Below are positions 48,043 to 56,943 of a DNA stretch of 64,000 nucleotides, in pieces. Position numbers and translations under genes: made by a program. The first letter of the stretch is position 1. The number at the start of each line of letters is the position of its first letter. This stretch comes from Croceicoccus sediminis (GTDB lineage: Bacteria; Pseudomonadota; Alphaproteobacteria; Sphingomonadales; Sphingomonadaceae), in contig NZ_SUNC01000001.1 in NCBI RefSeq assembly GCF_007570835.1, positions 434,001 to 498,000 on the forward strand. The letters are read 5' to 3'. The notes under the pieces are model-generated. The model saw only the letters and a program-made list of their open reading frames with translations, searched no databases and had not been told where the DNA came from.

Positions 48043-48902
48043 TCGCCTTCCTCCTTCTTCACTTCGGTCGATGCAGGCGTGTCCTGCACTTTGCCCTCGC
48101 GGGCCGGACGGTCGGGCCGATCCTCGGTCGCCTCGGGCTCGCCCGGCTTTGCGCCAGCGTCCTTTTCGGCAGGAGCCGGAGCGCTCTGCGTCTTTGCCGC
48201 CTTGGCATCGGCCTTGGCGCCCGCGCCGGTCTGTCCGGGCTTTTCCGTCGTCTTGGGCTCGTCCACTTTCGGCGCAGCGGCCTGTTCGGCAGCCTTCTCG
48301 TCACCCGGAAGGACGTAGTCGGCCCCTTCCCACGGGCTCATGAAGTCGAAGCTGCGGAAATCCTGGGCCAGTTCGACCGGTTCATAGACGACGCGCTTTT
48401 CCTGTTCGGAATAGCGCAGTTCGACATGACCTGTCAGCGGGAAATCCTTGCGGAAGGGATGCCCTTCGAAACCGTAGTCGGTGAGGATGCGGCGAAGATC
48501 GTCGTTCCCGGCGAACAGCACGCCGTAAAGGTCGAAGACCTCACGCTCGAGCCAGCCGGCATTCGGCCAGATCGATGTCACGCTCGGCACCGGGGTCGCC
48601 TCGTCGGTCGAAACCTTGACGATCAGGCGGTGGTTCTTCGTGACCGAAAGCAGACAATAGCAAACCTCGAACCGCTCTGCCCGGCCCGGATAGTCGACGC
48701 CCGCGATTTCCATCAGCTGCTGGTATTCGTGTTCGTCGCGCAGCGTACGCATCACGTCGGCCAGCTGATCGCGAACCACGTTCAGCAGGATTTCGCCATG
48801 CTCTTCGTGGATCGAGGCGATCGCAGCGCCCAGCGCGACCTTCATCGCGTCGGCAACGCCGTCGTTGGAGGCATACTTCGGTGCGGAATGGAGAACAGCC
48901 AT
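48039..48902 (-). CDS. nuoC: NADH-quinone oxidoreductase subunit C, with long charged tail
   Basis: The 30-kDa peripheral-arm subunit. Core residues 1-200 contain the family block [42 protein letters not shown]. From about residue 201 an Ala/Pro/Lys/Glu-rich, probably disordered tail of nearly 90 residues follows ([20 protein letters not shown] and similar), making it 287 residues against about 200 for the core. The stop overlaps the lipoprotein ATG. Confidence 0.95.
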   Translation of the reverse strand: MAVLHSAPKYASNDGVADAMKVALGAAIASIHEEHGEILLNVVRDQLADVMRTLRDEHEYQQLMEIAGVDYPGRAERFEVCYCLLSVTKNHRLIVKVSTDEATPVPSVTSIWPNAGWLEREVFDLYGVLFAGNDDLRRILTDYGFEGHPFRKDFPLTGHVELRYSEQEKRVVYEPVELAQDFRSFDFMSPWEGADYVLPGDEKAAEQAAAPKVDEPKTTEKPGQTGAGAKADAKAAKTQSAPAPAEKDAGAKPGEPEATEDRPDRPAREGKVQDTPASTEVKKEEGE

Positions 48903-48913
48903 GTCCTTGCCCC

Positions 48914-49480
48914 TTACCGCGAAACCGTGCCGACGCGGCGAATCTTACGCTGCAACTGCATCACGCCGTAAAGCAGCGCTTCTGCGGTCGGCGGGCAGCC
49001 GGGCACATAGATGTCGACCGGCACGATGCGATCGCATCCGCGCACGACCGAGTACGAATAGTGGTAGTAACCGCCGCCGTTCGCGCACGACCCCATCGAG
49101 ATCACGTATTTCGGATCCGACATCTGGTCGTAAACCTTGCGCAGGGCCGGAGCCATCTTGTTGCACAGGGTTCCGGCCACGATCATCACGTCCGACTGGC
49201 GCGGCGAGGCGCGCGGCGCGACGCCGAAACGTTCCATGTCGTAACGCGGCATGTTCACGTGGATCATTTCGACCGCACAGCAGGCAAGCCCGAACGTCAT
49301 CCACCACAGCGAACCGGTGCGGGCCCACTGAAATAGGTCCTCGGTGCTGGTGACGAGGAAACCCTTGTCGTTCACCTCGGTCTGAAGCGCGTGGAAATAG
49401 TCCTGGTCCGGCTGACGGACCTCTCCGGGCTGAGCAGTTGGCATCTGGCCCGCGGGGACGAGCGTTTCGTTCACTCCCAT
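48914..49480 (-). CDS. nuoB: NADH-quinone oxidoreductase subunit B
   Basis: Holds cluster N2, the last Fe-S centre before quinone. The 188-residue protein has [46 protein letters not shown] and [18 protein letters not shown], giving the four cysteine ligands. The first 35 residues are a variable N-terminus. The gene overlaps nuoA by ten bases. Confidence 0.97.
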   Translation of the reverse strand: MGVNETLVPAGQMPTAQPGEVRQPDQDYFHALQTEVNDKGFLVTSTEDLFQWARTGSLWWMTFGLACCAVEMIHVNMPRYDMERFGVAPRASPRQSDVMIVAGTLCNKMAPALRKVYDQMSDPKYVISMGSCANGGGYYHYSYSVVRGCDRIVPVDIYVPGCPPTAEALLYGVMQLQRKIRRVGTVSR

Positions 49481-49845
49481 TCCAGGGCTCCCTTTTTCCA
49501 GGCGTAGGCAAAGCCGACGACGAGTTCACCCAGAAACACCATCATCGTGATCCAGCCCGGCCATCCGGTAAGATCGAGGCTGACGGCCCAGGGAAACAGG
49601 AACGCCGCTTCGAGATCGAAGATGATAAACAGGATGGCGACGAGGTAGAAACGCACGTCGAACTGGCTGCGGGGATCCTCGAACGCGGGGAAGCCGCATT
49701 CGTATTCCGAATTTTTCTCGGCATCCGGGTTATGCGTTCCGGTCAGGCGCGAGACGCCCATCGGCAGGAACACGAAGAGGGCCGAGAGGGCCACTGCGAC
49801 CCCAAGGAACATGAGGATCGGAAGATATTGCGATAGGTCGACCAA
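49471..49845 (-). CDS. nuoA: NADH-quinone oxidoreductase subunit A
   Basis: Three-helix membrane subunit, 124 residues, with the conserved loop [36 protein letters not shown]. The start is a TTG at 49845 (reading [14 protein letters not shown]); the next Met would remove part of helix 1. No clear ribosome site is seen. First gene of the nuo operon; the promoter is probably in 49846-49963 but I could not assign it. Confidence 0.94.
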   Translation of the reverse strand: MVDLSQYLPILMFLGVAVALSALFVFLPMGVSRLTGTHNPDAEKNSEYECGFPAFEDPRSQFDVRFYLVAILFIIFDLEAAFLFPWAVSLDLTGWPGWITMMVFLGELVVGFAYAWKKGALEWE

Positions 49846-49914
49846 GACAGACTCGCTTTAGCTTGTCGCGTTGCGGTTGCGAGAAGCGCCCTAGGCATCT
49901 GTCAGGCTACGCGC

Positions 49915-49941
49915 AAGGGGGACCTTGGCCAAAGTCCCCTT
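49915..49941. repeat. Stem-loop between the prepilin peptidase gene and nuoA
   Basis: AAGGGGGAC (49915-49923) pairs with GTCCCCTT (49934-49941), extended inwards by the self-complementary TTGGCCAA. No T run follows, so it is a weak terminator candidate or an mRNA-end structure. Confidence 0.4.
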
Positions 49942-49963
49942 CCGCTTGCATCCGAAACGATTC

Positions 49964-50719
49964 CTAAAGCGGAAAACCCGCCATTCTGACCGCGATCGCC
50001 GCCAGAGCGAGGAACAGCCCCAGCGGCAGGGCAGATTGCGAATCCACCTCTCTTCCCGCGATCTTGAGGACTAGCGCCGCCGCGATTCCCGCAAGCGCGG
50101 CAAGGAACAGTGTCGCGATCACCCCCGTCATGCCGAGCCAGAGGCCGATCGCGCCCAGAAGCCAGGGATCGCCTGCGCCCATCCCGTCTTTCCCGCGCAG
50201 CCAGCGATAGGCGAGCGCCGGCCCTGCCAGAAGCGCGAAACCAAGCGCGCCGCCCGCCAATTGCGACAACGCCGCCGCCTGCCAGCCCCCTCCCGCGCCG
50301 AGGGTGACGAGCACGGCACTGACAGCAAGCAGCGCGACGAATCGCATCGGCAACCAGAAATGGCGCCCGTCCAGAAGCGCGAGGAGCAGGAGCTGCCATC
50401 CAAAAACGGCCGTCGCGGCGATCTCCAGCCAGTCCGAACCGAGAGCGACAGCGCCTGCGCCGATGGCAGCCGCGCCGACCTCTGCCAGAATGTGACCGCG
50501 ATCTATTACCGCGCCGCACGTCCGGCAGCGTCCCTTGCTCAACAGGTAGGAAAAAACGGGAAAAAGATCGCGGACCGACAGGACACGCCCGCAGCCGTCA
50601 CATTTCGAACGGCCGGTCACGATGCTCTCGCCGCGCGGCAGCCTTAGCGCGACCGCGCCGATGAAGCTTCCGACGAGCAGCCCCAGCCCCGCGCCGCAAA
50701 GGACCCACGGCCAGTCCAC
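49964..50719 (-). CDS. Prepilin peptidase (A24 family, type IV prepilin leader peptidase/methylase)
   Basis: A polytopic membrane aspartic protease of 251 residues that cleaves and N-methylates type IV pilin or type II secretion pseudopilins. The cytoplasmic zinc site has four cysteines (CDGCG and CRTCG). The catalytic aspartates are in LALLDGRHFWLP and GKDGMGAGDPWLLGAIG. The start is a GTG at 50719, 3 bases after the SH3 gene. No pilus or secretion genes are in the window. Confidence 0.92.
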   Translation of the reverse strand: MDWPWVLCGAGLGLLVGSFIGAVALRLPRGESIVTGRSKCDGCGRVLSVRDLFPVFSYLLSKGRCRTCGAVIDRGHILAEVGAAAIGAGAVALGSDWLEIAATAVFGWQLLLLALLDGRHFWLPMRFVALLAVSAVLVTLGAGGGWQAAALSQLAGGALGFALLAGPALAYRWLRGKDGMGAGDPWLLGAIGLWLGMTGVIATLFLAALAGIAAALVLKIAGREVDSQSALPLGLFLALAAIAVRMAGFPL

Positions 50720-50722
50720 CGA

Positions 50723-51199
50723 TCAGGGTTCGCCGTCGCCCCAGAGGCTTTCGGCGTTCATCCAGCCCGCCTTCTCGCCGATCGAAACCTTGCACCAACC
50801 CGAATCGCAATCGCCTAGCATGACGACGACTCCCGGTTCGGCCCGCCACAACAGTGCCGCGCCCGGTGATGCTTCGGCCCGGATCGGTGAAGGTTCGTCG
50901 CCCGTGACGATCGCGCTGCGCTCAAGGCTCAAGAAACGTGAGACGATCCAGCCCCGCGCGCCGTCCGGATCCTCGACCAGACGCCAACCGCTCATCTTGC
51001 GAACGACCCTCAGCGGCAGCCCAACGCGCTGATAAACCCATTCGATGGGATAGGCCTCGCTCGGCCCGACGCGCATGTTCGCTTCCTCGGCGCGGAGCGA
51101 GACCCAGTAGGGCACCTCGTCCTCTGCATGGGCAGGCGCCGCGGCGAAAGTCATGGCAAGGGCGGCGCAGATCGGGCCGGTAAGGGAAAGACGCGGCAT
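50723..51199 (-). CDS. Exported SH3-domain (SH3b-like) protein
   Basis: A 158-residue protein with a signal peptide (MPRLSLTGPICAALAMTFAA, cleaved near APAHA-ED) and two SH3b-type modules: RAEEANMRVGPSEAYPIEWVY through GWIVSRFLS, and RAEASPGAALLWRAEPGVV through EKAGWMNAESLWG. Family members bind cell-wall peptides or act as envelope adaptors. The ATG at 51199 is chosen because GGAG lies upstream and the signal peptide starts there. Confidence 0.88.
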   Translation of the reverse strand: MPRLSLTGPICAALAMTFAAAPAHAEDEVPYWVSLRAEEANMRVGPSEAYPIEWVYQRVGLPLRVVRKMSGWRLVEDPDGARGWIVSRFLSLERSAIVTGDEPSPIRAEASPGAALLWRAEPGVVVMLGDCDSGWCKVSIGEKAGWMNAESLWGDGEP

Positions 51200-51313
51200 G
51201 GACACTCCGGTGCGCGAAAAATCACGGTATGCCCCGCGCATAGCGCCCTGCCCCCGCGACTAGCAAGCTTCGAGCCTTGACCAGCCCCCGCCTGTGGACG
51301 TAGCGCATCTGTC

Positions 51314-52345
51314 ATGCCCAATCGCGCCGAACCCAGCCTGTCCAGCTCCGAAACCCGCCGTATCGAGGGCAAGGCCCGCGTCGGGGTCACCCGGCATCTC
51401 CTGCCATCCATCGAAATGCGGATGGAAGAATTGTTCGATGCCCGCCTCAACCGGGAAGACCGGCCACTTTCGCGCGACGAGATGGCGGCCTTGATGCAGG
51501 ACATCGACGTGCTCGTGCCGACGGTCACCGACCATCTCGACGGCGATCTGATCGCCAATGCCGGCCCTTCGCTGAAGCTGATCGCAAATTTCGGCGCGGG
51601 CACCGATCACATCGACCTGAAGGCCGCGCGCGCCAAGGGGATCATGATCACCAATACGCCTGGCGTCTTTACCGAAGACACCGCCGACATGACCATCGCG
51701 CTGATCATCGGCGTGATGCGCAGGATGCGCGAAGGCACGCGCCTCGTCCGCCGCAAGGAATGGACCGGATGGGCGCCTTCGGCAATGCTGGGCCGCAAGC
51801 TGGCCGACAAGGTGCTGGGCATCGTCGGCATGGGCCGCATCGGCCAGGCCGTCGCCCACCGCGCCCGCGCATTCGGCATGACCGTCGTCTATCACAACCG
51901 CCACCGCCTTCCCGAAGCTCTGGAAAGGATGCTGGGCGCCGAATACGTGCCGACGCTGGACGGCCTGCTCGAGATGGCCGACATCGTCAGCCTGCACTGT
52001 CCGGCAACGAAGTCGACGCACGACCTGATCGATGCACGCCGCATCGCGCTGATGAAGCAGGGTTCGGTCATCATCAACACCGCGCGCGGCGAATTGATCG
52101 ACTACGAAGCGATGATTGACGCGCTCTGCAAGGGAAAGCTGTTCGGTGCGGGGCTGGATGTCTTTCCGGACGAGCCGAACGTCGACCAGCGCCTGATCGA
52201 TCATCCCAACGTCATCACCCAGCCACACCTGGGCAGCGCGACCGAGGAAGGCCGCGAAGCATCGGGCGAACGCGTCATCGCGAACATTCGCACCTGGGCC
52301 GACGGACACCGGCCACTGGACTGGGTGCTGGAAGGCTGGGCCTGA
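51314..52345 (+). CDS. D-2-hydroxyacid dehydrogenase (glycerate/glyoxylate reductase-like)
   Basis: A 343-residue NAD(P)-dependent dehydrogenase. The nucleotide fold has GIVGMGRIGQAVAHRARAFGM followed by VYHNRHR, where basic residues instead of an acidic one suggest NADPH preference. Catalytic Arg, Glu and His are in TARGELID, DVFPDEPN and PHLGSATEEG. Close to bacterial D-glycerate dehydrogenases (GyaR/GhrB type); the substrate is inferred. It is divergent from the SH3 gene across a 114-base gap. Confidence 0.9.
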   Translation: MPNRAEPSLSSSETRRIEGKARVGVTRHLLPSIEMRMEELFDARLNREDRPLSRDEMAALMQDIDVLVPTVTDHLDGDLIANAGPSLKLIANFGAGTDHIDLKAARAKGIMITNTPGVFTEDTADMTIALIIGVMRRMREGTRLVRRKEWTGWAPSAMLGRKLADKVLGIVGMGRIGQAVAHRARAFGMTVVYHNRHRLPEALERMLGAEYVPTLDGLLEMADIVSLHCPATKSTHDLIDARRIALMKQGSVIINTARGELIDYEAMIDALCKGKLFGAGLDVFPDEPNVDQRLIDHPNVITQPHLGSATEEGREASGERVIANIRTWADGHRPLDWVLEGWA

Positions 52346-52361
52346 GCTCGGGGCGGGCCGC

Positions 52362-52880
52362 GTGGTCCTCGCCGCCGGCCTATGCGCGAACTGCGGCCTG
52401 TGCTGCGACGGCAGCCTATTCGGCACGGTTGGAATCGTCGTGGAAGACGCCGACCGGATGCATGATCTGGGCGTCGTCCTGACGCCCTGCGAAGACGACA
52501 ACTACGATTTCGACCAACCCTGCCCGATGCTGAAGGGCACGCGCTGCACGATTTACGCGCAGCGCCCCGAAACCTGCTCCGACTTCCGCTGCACGACGTT
52601 GCGCGAGCTGGATGCCGGAGAGATTGTGCTCGACCAGGCGCAGGATCGCGTGGCCACGGTGCGGCAGATGCTGGCAGACCTGACCCGCCACGATCGCCGC
52701 AGCTATCAACAGCTACGTGCGCAGTGGGCCGACGAGAAGCTGGCAGGCGCCGACGCGATGGCGACGGCGCTGCTCAACCTTGGGATGGAAAGCCTCAACC
52801 GCTACCTCGACCGGCATTTCCGCCGGGGCGAGGAGCGGGTTTACGCAGACCCGGACGACCTGGAGATCAGTCGCCCGTAA
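52362..52880 (+). CDS. YkgJ-family cysteine-cluster protein
   Basis: A 172-residue protein with the zinc/iron-chelating CxxCxxCC-type motif near the start (CANCGLCCDG) and a second cluster CPMLKGTRCTIYAQRPETCSDFRC. The family is thought to bind a metal or Fe-S cluster; function is unknown. The start is a GTG 16 bases after the dehydrogenase stop. The last 14 bases overlap the convergent flavin monooxygenase-like gene. Confidence 0.88.
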   Translation: MVLAAGLCANCGLCCDGSLFGTVGIVVEDADRMHDLGVVLTPCEDDNYDFDQPCPMLKGTRCTIYAQRPETCSDFRCTTLRELDAGEIVLDQAQDRVATVRQMLADLTRHDRRSYQQLRAQWADEKLAGADAMATALLNLGMESLNRYLDRHFRRGEERVYADPDDLEISRP

Positions 52881-54273
52881 GGATGCGTTCGACCAGTTCC
52901 TTCACCGTCGGCGTGTAGCCGTTGGAATAGAACGGGTCCTGCTTGAAGCGATATGCCGCGTGGCCCGCAAAGGCGAGGTTTTCGTCCACCGGACCGCCGT
53001 GAGCAATGTCCTGAAGCGTCTTCTGAATGCAGAAGCTGCGCGGGTCGGCAAGGCGTCCCGTGGTGTAATCGTCATGGTCCTTCCACGACGAGAAACCGCA
53101 GTGCGACAGACAGCCCATGCAGTCGGCCTGGTCCTTGCGGATGACTTCGCGTTCTTCGGGCGTCACGAAGACCACGGTATCGTCCGGCGTCTTCAGTGCG
53201 GTTTCATAGCCTTCTGCGGCCCAGCCACGCGCACGATCGCGATCGTGTTCGGTGACCCAGAAATTCTTGCCCTTCACGCCGACGTCCAGCTGCACCGTGT
53301 GATCGCCCGCCTCGACGCGGGAATAGGGGATCTGACGCTCCGACCGCTCCTCAAGATTGCGCAGGAACGGGTTGCGGATGGCCGAGGAGTAGAAGCCCGT
53401 CGGCGAGAACTTGTGAAGCAGGACATCGCCCGGTTCCAGATCGCGCAGCGCGTCCTTCCACCCTTGCGGGATCGGGCTTTCCTGCGTCAGCAGCGGGCGC
53501 GTGCCGAACTGGAACGCGATCTTGCCCAGTTCGGGATTGTCGATCCAGTTTTCCCACTCGCGCAGGAACCAGACGCCGCCCGCCATGACGATGGCGGTGT
53601 CTTCCGAAACGCCTTCCTTGCGCATCGTGGCGCGCAGTTCGGCAACACGGGGGTAGGGGTCCTGCGGCTCACGCGGGTTTTCCGCGTTCGACAGGCCGTT
53701 GTGGCCCCCAGCCAGCCACGGATCTTCATAGACGACCGCGGCCATCAGTTCCGGAACCTTGGAATAGGAACGCTTCCACAGCGCGCGGAAAGCGCGGGCC
53801 GAGGAGATGATCGGCAGGTAGTGCACGTTGTGATGCTGCGCGATTTCGGCCAGCTTGTAGGGCATGCCTGCGCCGCAGGTTACACCGGTCACAAGGCCCT
53901 TGGTCTCTTCAAGAATGCCTTCGAGCACGGCCTGCGCGCCGCCCATTTCCCACAGGACGTTGATGTTGATCGCGCCCTGCCCGTTCGAAAGCTCGTGCGC
54001 GCGCTTCACCTGTTCGACGCCGCCGTCGATGGCATAGCGGATCAGCTGTTCGTGCCGTTCCTTGCGCGTCAGCTGTTCGTAGACCTGCGGGACGATTTTG
54101 CCTTCGGCGTCGTAGCTGTCGGCGTTCACCGCGCTTACCGTGCCAATGCCGCCTGCCGCCGCCCATGCGCCCGAACTCATGTGGTTCGTCGCGGACACGC
54201 CCTTGCCACCCTCGATCAGCGGCCAGACTTCCTTGCCGCCATAATTGATGGGCTGCAACCCCTTGAAACTCAT
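52867..54273 (-). CDS. Nitronate monooxygenase-like flavoprotein with C-terminal Cys cluster
   Basis: A 468-residue FMN-dependent TIM-barrel enzyme of the NMO/2-nitropropane dioxygenase superfamily. It has the early glycine-rich loop (SSGAWAAAGGIGTVSAVNAD), GVTCGAGMPYKL, and the phosphate-binding stretch VMAGGVWFL followed by KIAFQFGTRPLLTQE. Beyond the barrel, about residues 350-468 contain an unusual DCMGCLSHCGFSSW motif plus another Cys (SFCIQK), which could bind zinc or Fe-S. The substrate is unknown; nitronate oxidation should not be assumed. The ATG overlaps the upstream methyltransferase stop (ATGA). Confidence 0.85.
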   Translation of the reverse strand: MSFKGLQPINYGGKEVWPLIEGGKGVSATNHMSSGAWAAAGGIGTVSAVNADSYDAEGKIVPQVYEQLTRKERHEQLIRYAIDGGVEQVKRAHELSNGQGAININVLWEMGGAQAVLEGILEETKGLVTGVTCGAGMPYKLAEIAQHHNVHYLPIISSARAFRALWKRSYSKVPELMAAVVYEDPWLAGGHNGLSNAENPREPQDPYPRVAELRATMRKEGVSEDTAIVMAGGVWFLREWENWIDNPELGKIAFQFGTRPLLTQESPIPQGWKDALRDLEPGDVLLHKFSPTGFYSSAIRNPFLRNLEERSERQIPYSRVEAGDHTVQLDVGVKGKNFWVTEHDRDRARGWAAEGYETALKTPDDTVVFVTPEEREVIRKDQADCMGCLSHCGFSSWKDHDDYTTGRLADPRSFCIQKTLQDIAHGGPVDENLAFAGHAAYRFKQDPFYSNGYTPTVKELVERILTGD

Positions 54274-55073
54274 GTGCTTACCGTCCCGGTTTCGGGCGCG
54301 CCATCAAGGCGGCCCAGGTGTCTCTCGATATCGCGTCCGGCCGCCACGTCCTGTTGGCAAGCCTCGATATCCTGCGGATCGGGGCGAGGACCCTCGGCCT
54401 CGAACCGTGCGTAATAACCGGCCAGTTCAGGCCGGCGGATGAAGGCAGCCAGGCGAAAGCCGACCGCCTCGAATTCACAGAATAGCAGAACCGGCGGGAT
54501 TCCGTGCGAATCCGTGGGCCGGTCGGTATCGACGACGATCACCTGCCCCTTGTCCTTCAGCGCCGGACGCAGCCGCCACAGGAAGGCATAAGGCTCGGTC
54601 ACCTCGTGATACATGTGCACGAGGAAGATCCTGTCGAAGCTGTTTTCGGGCAGCTTGGGATCGTCTTCCGATCCGCGCGCAATCGACACGTTGTCGAGCC
54701 GTTCGCGCTGAACCCGCGCGCCAAGCCGGTCGAGCACTTCGGGATCAATGTCCTGTGCCAGCACCCGCCCGCGCGGGCCGACGCGTTCGGCAAGGCGGGT
54801 TGTGTAATACCCCTCGCCCGCGCCGATATCGGCCACGGTCATGCCCTCGCCGATATTGGCAAGATCCATGACGGTCGCCGCTTCCTTGCGATCGTCGCGC
54901 GATCGTTCGGTGGCGGCCTGGTTGCTGATCGTCTCGGACACGGGCCGGTCGGGCTGCGGAAAGTCGCGCGCACTCGCCGCCCGCTGGTCACCGGCGGCCG
55001 ATATGTCGCACCCGGAAAGGGTGAGAGAGGCCGTCAGGACGAGCGCAGCGGAAAAGGCGCGCGATGCGATCAA
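54270..55073 (-). CDS. SAM-dependent methyltransferase with lipoprotein signal
   Basis: A 267-residue class-I methyltransferase. Motif I is [20 protein letters not shown], acidic motif II is [13 protein letters not shown], and [20 protein letters not shown] and GQVIVVDTD follow. Before it an N-terminal hydrophobic stretch ends in a lipobox LSGC (Cys22), so the enzyme is probably exported and membrane-anchored, odd for a SAM enzyme because SAM is cytoplasmic. The TTG at 55073 overlaps the prfB stop (TTGA); longer frames lie in prfB. Substrate unknown. Confidence 0.83.
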   Translation of the reverse strand: MIASRAFSAALVLTASLTLSGCDISAAGDQRAASARDFPQPDRPVSETISNQAATERSRDDRKEAATVMDLANIGEGMTVADIGAGEGYYTTRLAERVGPRGRVLAQDIDPEVLDRLGARVQRERLDNVSIARGSEDDPKLPENSFDRIFLVHMYHEVTEPYAFLWRLRPALKDKGQVIVVDTDRPTDSHGIPPVLLFCEFEAVGFRLAAFIRRPELAGYYARFEAEGPRPDPQDIEACQQDVAAGRDIERHLGRLDGAPETGTVST

Positions 55074-56197
55074 TCCACGTCTTCCACTTCGACTTCCTCG
55101 CCCGTCACGCGCTGCGCCAGGGCCGCGGTGATGAACGGGTCGAGCGCGCCGTCGAGAACGTCGCTGGGGTTGGTCGAGACATGGCCCGTACGCAGGTCCT
55201 TCACCTGCTGATACGGCTGTAGCACGTAGGAGCGGATCTGGTGGCCCCAACCGATCTCGGTCTTCGCCTGGTATTCGCCCGAGGCCGCGGCCTCACGCTC
55301 TGCCAGTTCCTTTTCGTAGAGCCGCGCCTTCAGCATGTTCATCGCGGTCGCGCGGTTCTTGTGTTGCGAACGGTCGTTCTGGCTGGCCACCACGATGCCG
55401 GTGGGCTGGTGCGTGATGCGAACGGCGGAATCGGTCGTGTTGACGTGCTGACCACCCGCGCCCGACGCGCGGTAGGTATCGATCTTGAGGTCGGCCGGAT
55501 TGATCTCGATCTCGATGTCGTCGTCGATGACCGGATAGACCCAGACCGAGCTGAACGAGGTGTGGCGCCGCGCCGAACTGTCATAGGGGCTGATGCGGAC
55601 GAGGCGGTGGACACCGCTTTCCGTCTTGGCATAGCCATAGGCGTTCTCGCCCTTGATCAGCAGCGTCGCGGACTTGATACCCGCCTGTTCGCCGGCCTGG
55701 TATTCGACCAGCTCGACCTTGTACCCGCGCCGTTCGGCCCAGCGCGAATACATGCGCTGCAGCATTTCGGCCCAGTCCTGGCTTTCCGTGCCGCCGGCCC
55801 CGGCATGCACTTCGAGATAAGTGTCGTAGCCGTCCGCTTCGCCCGAAAGCAGCGCGCCCACCTTGTCGCGGTCCGCGCGCGCGACCAGCGAGGCAAGCGT
55901 CGCGATACCTTCATTGACGGTATCCTCGTCGCCTTCGGCCTCGCCCAGTTCGACGAATTCGATGGCGTCGGCCATTTCGGCGGAAATCGACTTTACCGCC
56001 CCGATCGAGCTTTCGAGGCGGCCACGCTCACGCATGACTTCCTCCGCACCCTTGGGATTGTCCCACAGGGTCGGGTCTTCGACGCGTGCGTTAAGCTCGT
56101 CCAGACGGCGCAACGCGGCGTCCCAGTCCAGCGATCGGCGGATGAGTGCAAGAGCCGCTTCGATGCGGTCGATATGGGCCTGCCCTTCGGCACGCAT
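55070..56197 (-). CDS. prfB: Peptide chain release factor 2
   Basis: Terminates translation at UGA and UAA. The 375-residue protein has the GGQ peptidyl-hydrolysis motif in [19 protein letters not shown] and an SPY tripeptide ([15 protein letters not shown]) where E. coli has SPF for stop-codon recognition. The frame is continuous from the ATG at 56197 (ribosome site GGAGA), so the programmed +1 frameshift that autoregulates E. coli prfB is absent. Confidence 0.96.
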   Translation of the reverse strand: MRAEGQAHIDRIEAALALIRRSLDWDAALRRLDELNARVEDPTLWDNPKGAEEVMRERGRLESSIGAVKSISAEMADAIEFVELGEAEGDEDTVNEGIATLASLVARADRDKVGALLSGEADGYDTYLEVHAGAGGTESQDWAEMLQRMYSRWAERRGYKVELVEYQAGEQAGIKSATLLIKGENAYGYAKTESGVHRLVRISPYDSSARRHTSFSSVWVYPVIDDDIEIEINPADLKIDTYRASGAGGQHVNTTDSAVRITHQPTGIVVASQNDRSQHKNRATAMNMLKARLYEKELAEREAAASGEYQAKTEIGWGHQIRSYVLQPYQQVKDLRTGHVSTNPSDVLDGALDPFITAALAQRVTGEEVEVEDVD

Positions 56198-56317
56198 GGT
56201 GAATTCTCCGTAAGTCGGCGGTCCGCTTAGCCCAGCGGGTCCGATGTGGAAAGTGGCAGCTGTCGCAAAAGAGCCGTAGCGGTAAAGCTGTCCCCGGCAA
56301 GGGAACGAAGCGAAATA

Positions 56318-56872
56318 TCAGCCCTTGCGCTTCAGCGCCTTTACCGCCGCCAGCGTCTTGGCCACGTGTTCGCGCCAGTCCAGGTCCGAATGGACCATGA
56401 CGATGCGGCCATCGGTCCCGATGACATAGGACGTGCGGTCGGTCAGCCCGGTGGGCACGCCTTCACGCTTCAACGCGACGTCATAGGCACGGATCAGGCC
56501 CGGCGTTGCGCGCGCGACGGCAAATTCGTCGCGGCAAGCCTCGGTCGAAAAACGTTTCAGCGTGTCGATGTCATCGTTCGACATCCCCACGACCTGCGCC
56601 CCAGCGGCGCGAAAATCGTCCATCGCCTCGGCAAAGGCGTGCGCTTCCAGCGTGCACCCTTGCGTGAAAGCCTTGGGATAGAAGTAGAGTACGACCGGCC
56701 CCTTCTTCAGCGCCTCGTCCAGGTTGAAGCGGAAAGCTTTCCCGGCAAGGGCACCCGAAGTCGTGAACAGGGGCGCTTCTGCGCCTTTCTTGAGGGCGGC
56801 CTGGGCCGGTGCGGTCATCGTTGCGCCAACGGCGGCAGCCGCGACGACGAGGGAGAGGGCGATTTTCTTCAT
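56318..56872 (-). CDS. Exported peroxiredoxin (AhpC/TSA, BCP-like)
   Basis: A 184-residue thiol peroxidase with an N-terminal signal peptide (MKKIALSLVVAAAAVGATMT, cut after APAQA). The peroxidatic Cys73 is in YPKAFTQGCTLEAHAF, and Cys113 in STEACRDEF is a candidate resolving cysteine. It probably removes peroxides in the periplasm. The ATG at 56872 has AAGG upstream; the longer frame to 57142 lies in mrcA. It stands between mrcA and prfB, all on one strand. Confidence 0.92.
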   Translation of the reverse strand: MKKIALSLVVAAAAVGATMTAPAQAALKKGAEAPLFTTSGALAGKAFRFNLDEALKKGPVVLYFYPKAFTQGCTLEAHAFAEAMDDFRAAGAQVVGMSNDDIDTLKRFSTEACRDEFAVARATPGLIRAYDVALKREGVPTGLTDRTSYVIGTDGRIVMVHSDLDWREHVAKTLAAVKALKRKG

Positions 56873-56943
56873 GCCACCTTCAATGGAGGTTGCCGTGCCG
56901 AAAGTCCATTGCCTGACAGTGCGCTGCAACATCGCAGCACGCG

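Noticed and set aside
30403-49845. CRISPR arrays, phage genes or transposases in or around the nuo region
   Set aside because: No regular spacer-repeat pattern, integrase or transposase was found anywhere in the window.
55070-56197. Programmed frameshift in prfB as in E. coli
   Set aside because: The frame is continuous from the ATG with no internal UGA.
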